Origin: Trichomonas tenax
Taxonomy: Eukaryota > Parabasalia > Trichomonadida > Trichomonadidae
Assembly: GCA_023091735.1 (NCBI GenBank)
Contig: JALKBU010000125.1
Location: forward strand, 1 to 64,000
DNA: 64,000 nucleotides
Reading direction: 5' to 3'
A program made the position numbers and the translations under genes. Under the pieces are notes generated by a model. It made no database searches. It was given only the letters and a program-made list of their open reading frames with translations, and was not told the DNA's origin. Of the stretch, positions 51,469 to 60,721 are shown piece by piece. Each line of letters starts with the position of its first letter. Position 1 is the stretch's first letter.

Positions 51469-52728
51469 TTACAGTTCATGCATGTAATCATGTTGTTCTT
51501 TCTTCTTGAGCTTCTTCTCCTTTATTTTCTCTTTCTCCTTCTGTGCCTTGAGAGCGTTTGGATTCTTGGAAACGTCATCATCAGATGAAATAGCATCTAA
51601 CTTCTTAAACATGTCGTAGTCTTTCTCGTTGAATCTGGAATCCTTGGACTTATCTCGCTTGATTTTATCAGAGTGATAATCGAATGATTCGATTTCATCG
51701 GATCTGATGCTCAAAAATGCCTCTTTAAGGGCATTTTCAGCATACTTTTCATCATCTGTGATCAAGAAGTTTCCGAGAATTGTTCCTGGGCAGCTCTGGA
51801 AGATATCAATTCCGAGATATGTGAGCGATGGGAAGTGTCCAAACTGCGGATCTGGAATTGGATCAACTTCGATCATATTTGGCTTCCAAAAGCCCTTGAA
51901 GTTCGGATTTGGAATGAAACGCGGCTTCCACTCTCCGATGTAGTCCGGGTTCTTGATCATTGGTGGGACCCATTCCATAGAATCATCGAATGAAGGTGGT
52001 CTAAAAGCATCTGGATCTTCAATGAATTCATCATCAACCCAATCATCCGGTTTAACATCACTTTTATCAACGATGTATTCAACATCATCCCAATCGAATG
52101 GTTTGCGAGACTTTGGATCAGGAATTGATGAAACTTTAGGAATTTCGAACAAATCAGATAATTTGCCCTTCGTCTTTGTTTCACCATCGATCTTGACTTC
52201 TATAGTATTGTCTTTACGAATGATTAATGTATATCCGTGTGTTAAGTGATCTTTGTTTGCGTTAATATTATCCTTGATTGGGTAATAAGTGTCGTTGTAT
52301 CCAATACTGACTTTGGTCTGATGAAGGTTAGCGCCACAAATATCAGGACCAAACATAATCGAATAAAATGTTTCGTTCGAGAATTCAGTTTGTTTTGTTG
52401 GTGGACCGAGGAGTTTAATGTAAGCTCCTGCGCAGTCGATGTACATATCGAGGCGTACTGTATACTGAATGATTAAATCTTTATCTCGTGTATCAAATGG
52501 TTCGGAGAAATCGGAATAAAATAGATAATATCTGTGAGCATCCATTGTTTCTAAGCCTCTTTGCTTTTTCTCGTCCGCATAATAAACACCTGCGGAGGTT
52601 CTGAATTTTCCTAAAAGAACGCCGCGTTTCACCTTATCTGGACGCGCCCAGTTCTTCTCCCACCCGGGGTTGAAGTGCTCCTCGAGATAGACCCGAGAAA
52701 CAGCCAAAGATAAAAGAGATGAAAGCAT
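51469..52728 (-). CDS. CRT: Calreticulin
   Basis: The 419-residue ER lectin chaperone starts with a signal peptide (MLSSLLSLAVSRVYLEEHF). The globular lectin domain includes YSIMFGPDICG (the conserved Cys) and the lectin-type segment around HGYTLIIRKDNTIEVKIDG. The P-domain hairpin (about 195-285) keeps type 1 units (IPDPKSRKPFDWDD, KPDDWVDDEF) and type 2 units (PDYIGEWKPRFIPNPNFKG). A Lys/Glu-rich C-domain replaces the usual acidic Ca-binding tail. There is no membrane span, so it is calreticulin rather than calnexin. It ends YMHEL, a variant of the HDEL retrieval signal. An initiator-like TCACTTTT lies 24 bases upstream. Confidence 0.92.
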   Translation of the reverse strand: MLSSLLSLAVSRVYLEEHFNPGWEKNWARPDKVKRGVLLGKFRTSAGVYYADEKKQRGLETMDAHRYYLFYSDFSEPFDTRDKDLIIQYTVRLDMYIDCAGAYIKLLGPPTKQTEFSNETFYSIMFGPDICGANLHQTKVSIGYNDTYYPIKDNINANKDHLTHGYTLIIRKDNTIEVKIDGETKTKGKLSDLFEIPKVSSIPDPKSRKPFDWDDVEYIVDKSDVKPDDWVDDEFIEDPDAFRPPSFDDSMEWVPPMIKNPDYIGEWKPRFIPNPNFKGFWKPNMIEVDPIPDPQFGHFPSLTYLGIDIFQSCPGTILGNFLITDDEKYAENALKEAFLSIRSDEIESFDYHSDKIKRDKSKDSRFNEKDYDMFKKLDAISSDDDVSKNPNALKAQKEKEKIKEKKLKKKEQHDYMHEL

Positions 52729-53621
52729 ATTCGACCAAAAAAATTAAAAAGTGATGAATAAAATTTAGCTCGATATAATTTTACATTTGCAACAATCATC
52801 ATTTCTTTTATTTTCAAGAAAATTTCTTAATAAACAATACTAAGCACCTTATAGTGTATCATTGTATAAAGTAGCACATCTTTATATCATATAATATATC
52901 TATTTATATCGATGTAAAATCATGTTCATCTTTTTACGTCTATATTCGCCTAAAACATTAATACCAGAGCATTCCATCATAGTTTGATTATATTCTATCT
53001 CTCCTTCTGATTATAGTTTACTCATTATAAGTTAAATATATTTTATATATCTCTTGAAAATCTCGAATGAAGTTCTTGGTAAAATCAAATTTTATATTAG
53101 CTGTTGTTTAACTAGAAACATGACCATTGGAGTATATATATTTAAATTTTATGTTCGTTGCCAAAAGCATGAAAAATATATCTTGATCAAAATTATAATA
53201 TGAAATATGTTTAGAAACCAAATGGAAATCATTACGCTTGCTTATATGTGATTTATTGATAAGCTTATTTTCGTTTATATGAAAACAAATTTGATCCAAT
53301 TTGGAAAATGTAAATAATAAAGCCCAGAGGATTTGGGAATAGATTATATTGAATGGTTACAATAGAATTATAGTAAAGAAATGAATAGATAAAGGAATCA
53401 TAATTTCAAAAGTTGAAAATTAAGCGTTAAAATTCAAAATCTTATTGCATATAGAAATCATTTATGATAAATGTACCATATCTCGATTCAATTTTATTAT
53501 TAACAAATTGAAATTAAAAATAGAAATAGAAATAGATGCATATAGCGAAAAGAAAATTTTATCCAAATTTTATTTTTATTTCTATCGTCCGACGATAAAA
53601 AATTACATTGATATGCAATAT
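52729..53621. other. Divergent intergenic region
   Basis: This region separates the divergent calreticulin and importin-alpha-like genes. It is AT-rich; apart from the calreticulin initiator nothing is recognised. The frame of the downstream gene is open from 53445 but lacks an ATG until 53613. Confidence 0.5.
52747..52754 (-). promoter_or_regulatory. Initiator-like element of the calreticulin gene
   Basis: TCACTTTT on the minus strand, presumed +1 at 52752, giving a 24-base leader. Confidence 0.55.
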
Positions 53622-55070
53622 ATGATGAATAGAAGTCCGTCGCGTTCCGACGTCTCTGCGGTGGAGAAGTCAGGGATGGACCTTTCCGCGTACAAGGAAG
53701 AACTGAACAGGGAGAGGAATTCGAGGACATTGACATTGCGAAGGATGCAAAGGCCGACTTTGAAGAGCGTCTTCGGTAATATTCCGCAAAAAAATAAACC
53801 TATGATTTCACTGTCTGATAACAAACAAAGTGTCATCAACGAAGCGGTCCAAACACTGACATCAGGCGATGAAAGCGCAATACAATTATTCTGTCAGGGA
53901 ATTATCAACACAGAACTCGTCAGCGTCTCAAATCTCGCTTATTTAGCGCATAGTCCTGAAGTAGCCGAGGCAATGGGAAATGCAACGGTGAACGGGTACT
54001 CAGAGAGCACCATTGTATCACTTTTGGGTGCCATTTCAAACCTCTTCCCGCTATCCGGCCAAAACGCGAACGCTTTCATAGATACAGGAATTTGTTTCTA
54101 TCTTCCTGAATTTATCGAAAATCCAAATCTAATAAATGCGTCTGTAACATTCATTGGATGCATCAGTGAGGCGAGCTCTTACGCACGCGATGCCATCCTT
54201 TGTAATGAATTGCACTTCGGCTTATGTCAAATCGCACTTCAATCGCAAAATGACGAACTCACTGTTAACGCATGCGAAGCAATTAGAAAGATATTCGCAA
54301 ACAACGCAGAAATTGACTTCAAGATTCTCTCAGACTCAGTAAATCCAATCGCTCCATTACTTGATTTGCAAAATCTTACAGCTGTGCATTCTATTATAGC
54401 GACATTCAATGAGATGGCGTGCAAGATGTCAACACTTGTCCTTAAATACGATCAAATCGGCCTTTACACAAAAATCATCTATTATATTCAGAATGAAAAC
54501 TTAACGGATGTCAGCCTTAAGCTTATTGGTGTTTTGTCAATTGGCCAGCCATCACACGTTCGTGCTATGTTCGAAGGCGGACTCTTTGAAATTTTGATGC
54601 ATTTATTAGATACAGAATATTGTCCAGACGTGTTCTGGATCTTCTCAAACCTCATAGAAACGCTCGGTAGCTCTGCTGTTTCCTTCTTTGACTTCAATTT
54701 CATTGGACATGTTGTTGAAATTTCTGCATCGGCGTCTTTCACTGTCAAGAAAGAGGCAGCATACTTCCTTTCCACATTCGCTCTGTTTTCTGACGCAGAG
54801 ATCGTTAATAGCTTCTTGAATGAATCAATATTAGATATTTTAGTTGAAATGCTTGGCTGCGGCGTTTTAGTCATTATGAACAGAATTATTGATATTATAA
54901 TTAGAATGATGCATCAACTACAAACAGGTGCTGTTACAAAAGATTTTATCAGCTTAATTATAGAATCTGATTTAATCACGAGACTCCAGGATATAACAGA
55001 GCAGCAATATGGTATTATTGCTGAAAGAGCTTATTATCTAATTAATTTGATAGAAGGAATTGAAGCTTGA
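53622..55070 (+). CDS. Importin-alpha-like armadillo repeat protein
   Basis: The protein has about 482 residues (in-frame ATGs at 53613, 53622 and 53625; 53622 used). The N-terminus carries a basic stretch (RERNSRTLTLRRMQRPTLK) that fits the RKxKR core of an importin-beta-binding domain. Tandem helical repeats follow from about residue 60 to the end, in ARM style (SLLGAISNLFPLS; FSNLIETLGSSAV). Importin-alpha carries classical NLS cargo into the nucleus. The Trp/Asn array that binds NLS in classical importin-alpha is not obvious here, so it is a diverged member or an ARM protein with another role. The stop is TGA. Confidence 0.6.
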   Translation: MMNRSPSRSDVSAVEKSGMDLSAYKEELNRERNSRTLTLRRMQRPTLKSVFGNIPQKNKPMISLSDNKQSVINEAVQTLTSGDESAIQLFCQGIINTELVSVSNLAYLAHSPEVAEAMGNATVNGYSESTIVSLLGAISNLFPLSGQNANAFIDTGICFYLPEFIENPNLINASVTFIGCISEASSYARDAILCNELHFGLCQIALQSQNDELTVNACEAIRKIFANNAEIDFKILSDSVNPIAPLLDLQNLTAVHSIIATFNEMACKMSTLVLKYDQIGLYTKIIYYIQNENLTDVSLKLIGVLSIGQPSHVRAMFEGGLFEILMHLLDTEYCPDVFWIFSNLIETLGSSAVSFFDFNFIGHVVEISASASFTVKKEAAYFLSTFALFSDAEIVNSFLNESILDILVEMLGCGVLVIMNRIIDIIIRMMHQLQTGAVTKDFISLIIESDLITRLQDITEQQYGIIAERAYYLINLIEGIEA

Positions 55071-55273
55071 CAATTCTCTTCATAATCAGTTTCTATTATG
55101 TTATTATATATATCATATTTGTCTCTTTTAATAAATTTTTAGTTATATTTATTATAATTTACCAAATTTTGTTTTCAACTATCTTTTCATATATATTGTG
55201 AAGAGAGACAAAAAATTACGCATAAAATCCATGGTTTAATCTAAAAAAAAAAATAAAAAAATAAAAATAATTA

Positions 55274-57036
55274 TTATGTTGTTGCTAATGGATCTTCTTT
55301 TGTAATTGCTGTATCATCTTCTGGGCCTTCATTAGTTTCAATTGATTCAGAGGAAACAGCAGTGGATGAAGATGACAATTCTTTGGCTGTCTTATTCTTC
55401 TTCACTGCAACAGCGATGGCAATAATGATGATGATAGCAATGAGTGCTACACCTGCACCAATAATGTACGGCAGCCATTTCATAAAGCCATTCTTCGACT
55501 CATTGTCCTGTTGGCCTTCTGGATTGATAACAAGTTTTTGGGTTGGTGGAGATGACATAGGTGATGGCTCTGGAGTTGCCGTGAGGTGTGGAGTTGGCAT
55601 AAGATCTAGCGTGCTTATTGGTGTTGTCGAAGGAGTATCTGAAGGTGTGGTGGCAGGTGTTGTCGAAGGAGTGTTTGATGGTGTTGTTGCTGGCGTTGGA
55701 TGTGGGGATTTTGCGAATGTTGGTTGAATAGAGTAAGTGCTTAATTCGAACGGTGAAAGCGTCTTAGGCGTGCGCTCTCTAACTTGGGTGACGGACGTTG
55801 CTTGGCAATAAAATGTTGTTGGATCTGGAATCGCTTCTGGTTGACCATCATCGGGCTGCTCGTCAGATTTAAACTTGGGATGGCTTTCTTGTACCAAAAG
55901 ACCATCAACGCAGTCTTCTGACCACATAAATCCGTAAATATATATTCGGTATTATCAGCATGTGTGCCAAATAATGCAACTGTAGCAGGTGAAGAATCAT
56001 CATTTGACCAGGCACGTTTGGACATAGATATCAATTGTGATTGGTTAACAATATCGAAAAACTTCATATAATCTTCAATAGAGTTCCAATTGATATATCC
56101 ATCAATCACAACGTAGTGCCCAGGGCCATCACCAAAGCTGGTTGAACCGGTATTGGCATAACTTCCTGAAAAGCAGTTCTTCGATGAACTAACTCTTCCT
56201 TGGGATCCACGCGAGTTATCAGAATATAAATACATAGCACCGCCGCCTCTACCACGGAAACGTGTGTTGTAGTCACTCAATGCTAATTCCCCTTTTCCTA
56301 GTTGACCAATTTCTTTAAAAGTTGTACTTTGAGCAATTTAACAATAAATGAATTGATTTGAGAACATCTTCAAGTCGTCAACGTTTGATGCATAAATACC
56401 ACCACCAGCGAACGTAGCAGCACCGGAATCATAGAAACTTCCTTCAAGATATACATAGGGTATTGTGTCTAGACACAAATGGCCACCATATTCTGAGGCT
56501 TTGTTCGTTGAAAACTCGCAATTCATTATAATCATATCTTGTGATTCAATATCTTTTTCACCTTTAGCAAATATAGCGCCTCCGTACAAATGAGCATAGT
56601 TTGTAGTGAAAACTATACTCTTTAGGTACAAATGTGAGCTGAATGCTACAATTGCGCCTCCAATAATTGCTCTATTGGAATCAAACTTTCCATGATTATT
56701 ATTACCAACTGAATCATCATTTGTAAGTGTTGAGTATGCGACCAACAAAGCTCCTCCAGAGCCTGCTGAGATCTTTGCACCAAATGCGTAATTCTTAATG
56801 AATTGATTATTATTCATTGTAATTCTTGAGTAGTAGAATTGGAACGCGCGGTTTAGGAGTTCATATTTTTCTTTTGCCAGTGTTGTCTCTTGATCTTCAA
56901 GAACTTCGTAAGCTTGACCGTCTTCTGATTCTTTTTTCTTTAATGCAACAAATTCAGGCTCCTCGAGGGACTGAAGGAGCTCCTTGTCACTGGTGATCTT
57001 CCGCGATAATGCGCTGCTGAAGTTCGCCAAAAAGTA
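55274..57036 (-). pseudogene. Pmp-like surface protein, broken
   Basis: Reading leftward, the first part has Chlamydia Pmp-like beta-helix repeats with GGAI and FxxN motifs (FDSNRAIIGGAIVAF, FTTNYAHLYGGAIF, AATFAGGGIYASN). TAA at 56338-56340 interrupts, the same frame then continues (SDYNTRFRGRGGGAMYLYSD), and a frameshift lies near 55900-55930. The last part encodes a Thr/Pro stalk (TPATTPSNTPSTTP), a membrane span (YIIGAGVALIAIIIIIAIAV) and a Ser-rich tail. At the 5' end an initiator-like TCATA (+1 57049) is present but no in-frame ATG follows. That makes three lesions. Trichomonad Pmp proteins are candidate surface adhesins. Confidence 0.8.
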
Positions 57037-58195
57037 ATCTAAGAATTATGAAAAAATGACAACTTTTTAATGCAATAGGCTATAAAACACTACAAGCAGT
57101 TAAATTAATGATTAAAATTTTTCCGAAAAAGTCTAAAAATATTTTAATCGATATGAATATTAAAATTACATCAAATTTTGCGAATATAAATTTGAAGGTC
57201 ATAATGTATAATTGCTCAATAATAATAAGATAATTAAATTTCGGCAATATAATGTTTCATGAATTAAAATCAGATGTTTACAAAAAACATCATTTTGTTA
57301 TGCATCATGCAATGCGTAATATTTCAACCATTATATTTAAAGGTGACAATAAAACGTTTATATTCAATTGAAAAAGAATATAAAAAGCACAATTTTATTG
57401 CTTTAGTGTGTTCACATCAATTTGTAATCCGACATAATTACTTATTGTCAAATTCGCCAATTACCGTCAGATATTTTTGATATAAAAATCAGGTGTATCA
57501 ATAAATTTCAAAAATATTCTGGATATAGTATACATGTATATACTGTATTTATTATGCAAAGTTTCAGGCAAAAATACAAGGGTACCTTTTGAAAATCAAA
57601 CATTACATTCTCAGTAATTTCATATTTTCATATTAAAACTATAACCGTAAGAATATTTTGACATTACTGAGAATGTAACGACTTCTTTTGAATACTCCTA
57701 AGAATATTTTGACTTGTAATTTTTGAGAATTTCAAGATGCTGTCAAATGGATTATATTGGAAAGCAATTATAAAATCGCATCCGCACTGCCGTCATTACG
57801 TCATCGCGTTTTTGATCGTTGTTGATACATAAACAGATTACAAATACCTATAAAATGTAAACTTCTCAAAATTATTTAAAGTTATTATTTTAAGTTTTAA
57901 AACATATTATCCAGGAAAAATTTCAATGAATATGACATGTAACTAACATTATATGTCAGTTTAAGTTTTTTTTCTAATTCGTATTATTTTCGTGAGTGCA
58001 GCACTGCCAATGAAGTTGACCTCTAAAATGACGTTTATATGCATGAGTTTTATAAGATTACATTAATCTTAATCCTATCCACAAATTTATACTGTTCAAG
58101 CATTATTTCAACTCGGATCGTGTTTAGCAGTCATAAAAATACATAGTTAAAGTGTTTCGAATCTAAGTCGAAGATTTTTTAACATAAATTAAAAA
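57037..58195. other. Intergenic, no gene seen
   Basis: AT-rich. An inverted repeat of TTACATTCTCAGTAAT lies at about 57604-57619 and 57663-57678. A direct repeat AAGAATATTTTGAC is nearby. No gene is supported. Confidence 0.5.
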
Positions 58196-60235
58196 TTATT
58201 TTTCGAATTGCTGGTGATACAGCTCAAGCAACTGCTCTGTGTTCGTGGACTGTTCCCACGTCTTGTCTGTCCTCGTCCTGAAGTACCTTCCGAACCTGAT
58301 TGTGATACCGACTTCTCCGAGCTCTCCCCAGCACGCTGAGTACTTCGGAGACTTCTGGAAGTCGGCGACTTTGATCTCCCAGACTATCTTTGGCTCGAAG
58401 AAGACAGGCTTCTGTTCGAGAGGTCTGCATGTGACGTTCGCTGGGACTTTCTCCTGCTCGAGTGGATGGAGTAAGTCATAGAATTCTTTGAGCTCATCTT
58501 CGCTGAAACCAGTGCCGAGGAATGAAAGGCTCTCGATCTTGCCTGTGACGTTGTTGTAGACGCCAACTAAGAAGGATCCGTATTGAGCCGCTCTCTTTCC
58601 TTGTCCGTATGTAGCGCCGATGACAGTGACATCGATTGTGTCAGGAGGCTGCTCTGCTGCTTCTCCGCCTTGGAAGACATCCTTGGAGATGTAGTCCTTC
58701 TTGAGTTTCGCCCAGCACATTGATCTCTTTCCACACTCGTATCTTCCCGCGAGTGTCTTAACCATAAGACCTTCTGTGCGCTCGCGAACGGCCTCCTCGA
58801 AGAAGTCGCCGAGCTCTTCGATTGTGTCTGCGTTCTTATATGTAGCGAGTTGTAATTTCGTTGGAACAACAGTGACGATATTGTGGAGCTTATCTCTCCT
58901 TTTCTCCAATGGCTCATCCAACAAGCTCTCGCCGTCGTATGAAAGGAGATCGAAAGCACACACGCAGACGTGGATTGCTGATGGTGCATCTGATCCCTTC
59001 TTTGGACGGTTCATGAGAACTTGGAATGGAAGGATAACGTTCTTCTCTGGATCAAAAGCGACAATCTCGGAGTCCAAAATGAATTGCTCACCCTTGACGT
59101 TTTCTGTAATGAGGCTAGCGATATCGGCGAATTTAGCTGTGGAGTCTTCTGCGCTTCTGGAGAAGATTCTGACCTTTCCATCTTTGTTCTTGTGGATCTG
59201 AGCTCTCTCACCATCGTATTTGTATTCACCTGTGATCTTTCCTGTTCCAAGTCTTCTCTTGATCTCTTCGAGCTTCTTGGCAGGCTTGGCAAGCATTGGC
59301 ATTGATGGAACGCCGACTTTGATGTTGCATGCGTCCTTCGCATGCTTGAATGATCCTCTGAGCATTTCAACTAAAATGTGGTCGATAATTGGAGCTCTGT
59401 AGTACATCTCTCTAAATCTGTGTCCGTATTCCTTCAAGTCTTCTGCATCTGGCTCGTTCTTGATCATTCCGAGCAAGTACTCTCTCCTCCTGAAGGCCAT
59501 GCCTAAGGCCATTAAGAAGGATTCAGCAGCAGCGCCGATTCTGAGTTTTCCTTCGAGCATACGAACAATGCATTTAACTTCTTGTGGTTTGCAGTTTGTG
59601 ACTAATTTCTGGATTGTCTGTGTTCTGTTGCGGTCAGAGTTTGCGCCAGTGAAAGCAGCCATCTTGAGAAACTCTTTATAAACTCCTGTGACTGTGTACG
59701 CTTCAGCAATCTTTCCGAACATCGCAGTCATCGATTTCTGCTGTGATTTGACTTGCTGAGCAACCTTTGACAAGTCTCCTTCATTCTTCAGCTTCTCCTT
59801 GATTGTTTTCTTGTCTCCTAAAGCGCTGATGATCGATTCCTGGCCAATGTTGAATTTCACACCTTCGTGGTTCGGTCTGAGCTGTCCAAGGCACAGGAAA
59901 ACGTAAGGAACGATGTCCTTTGGTGTTGTGAGCAATATTGCCAAAAAGTATTTGCAAAGTAAATCATTAATTTCTAATTTTCCTGTTAATGGCTCCAATT
60001 CGTCTATCATCTGAGTAATGAGCTCGAAAGGCAGTGGATCTCCCTTTTTCCATGTGACCACTGGCAAAACATCAGCAGGAATGTTGATTCCATCAATTGA
60101 TGGCATATTCACGTCTTTAAACATGTTGTCGAAGTCAGAAACATTGACAGTGACTTGCTTTCGAACTATTGCGTTCTTTTTCGTTGATTCAATGTCCTTT
60201 CCTCCAAAGAATTTCGCAATTCCCTGTTGAGTCAT
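58196..60235 (-). CDS. LIG1: ATP-dependent DNA ligase I
   Basis: The 679-residue protein joins nicks during replication and repair. It starts at the ATG at 60235 because MTQQGIAKFFGG is a perfect PCNA-interacting (PIP) box, QxxIxxFF, just as at the start of animal LIG1. The frame upstream has only a TTG. The N-terminal DNA-binding domain (about 60-290) is followed by the nucleotidyltransferase core with EYKYDGERAQIH (active Lys339), FILDSEIVAFD and EGLMVKTL. Then comes WAKLKKDY and the OB-fold C-terminal domain (VWEIKVADF...GITIRFGRYFR). It lacks the long N-terminal extension of animal LIG1. An E2F-like TTTTTGGCGCAAAA lies 10-23 bases upstream. Confidence 0.95.
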   Translation of the reverse strand: MTQQGIAKFFGGKDIESTKKNAIVRKQVTVNVSDFDNMFKDVNMPSIDGINIPADVLPVVTWKKGDPLPFELITQMIDELEPLTGKLEINDLLCKYFLAILLTTPKDIVPYVFLCLGQLRPNHEGVKFNIGQESIISALGDKKTIKEKLKNEGDLSKVAQQVKSQQKSMTAMFGKIAEAYTVTGVYKEFLKMAAFTGANSDRNRTQTIQKLVTNCKPQEVKCIVRMLEGKLRIGAAAESFLMALGMAFRRREYLLGMIKNEPDAEDLKEYGHRFREMYYRAPIIDHILVEMLRGSFKHAKDACNIKVGVPSMPMLAKPAKKLEEIKRRLGTGKITGEYKYDGERAQIHKNKDGKVRIFSRSAEDSTAKFADIASLITENVKGEQFILDSEIVAFDPEKNVILPFQVLMNRPKKGSDAPSAIHVCVCAFDLLSYDGESLLDEPLEKRRDKLHNIVTVVPTKLQLATYKNADTIEELGDFFEEAVRERTEGLMVKTLAGRYECGKRSMCWAKLKKDYISKDVFQGGEAAEQPPDTIDVTVIGATYGQGKRAAQYGSFLVGVYNNVTGKIESLSFLGTGFSEDELKEFYDLLHPLEQEKVPANVTCRPLEQKPVFFEPKIVWEIKVADFQKSPKYSACWGELGEVGITIRFGRYFRTRTDKTWEQSTNTEQLLELYHQQFEK

Positions 60236-60244
60236 GATTTTTGA

Positions 60245-60258
60245 TTTTTGGCGCAAAA
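60245..60258. promoter_or_regulatory. E2F-like site upstream of LIG1
   Basis: TTTTTGGCGCAAAA matches the E2F/DP consensus TTTSSCGC in both orientations. It sits where the core promoter of LIG1 should be. Whether an E2F/DP factor acts here is inference. Confidence 0.35.
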
Positions 60259-60721
60259 TCTGATTTCACTTTTTTTATTTTGCCGCAAATTTTTTTTCAT
60301 TGATTTATCATTTACATATCTATGGTTTCACTTTTTGCTAAAACATATAGATATCGTTAAGAACACGAAAAATTTCCAAAGAAAAATCATTTTTTATGCC
60401 TTTGGTATTATAACATTTTCTTAAGCATCTCTATGTCATTCACTTTTATGAAGCATTGGCCTCTAAAACAGAAAATATATTTAGAATTGATATATTTTTG
60501 AATTTAAACATTGAAACGTTGTAAACCCAATACATTGCATATGTAAAGCTTATGTCTTTATTATTTGTTTTTGATTTCAATTTTATTAATAGTTCGAGAA
60601 AATATTTTTTCCAGAGCTGAAATTATTGCTCGAAAATGGTGTGTCTGTGAGTTTCTAAGTCTATTATTATAACAATATTTACATACAAACAATTTTGATA
60701 AAAAACAAAAAAATATTACAA
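60259..60721. other. Intergenic, no gene seen
   Basis: AT-rich; nothing supported beyond the upstream region of LIG1. Confidence 0.5.
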
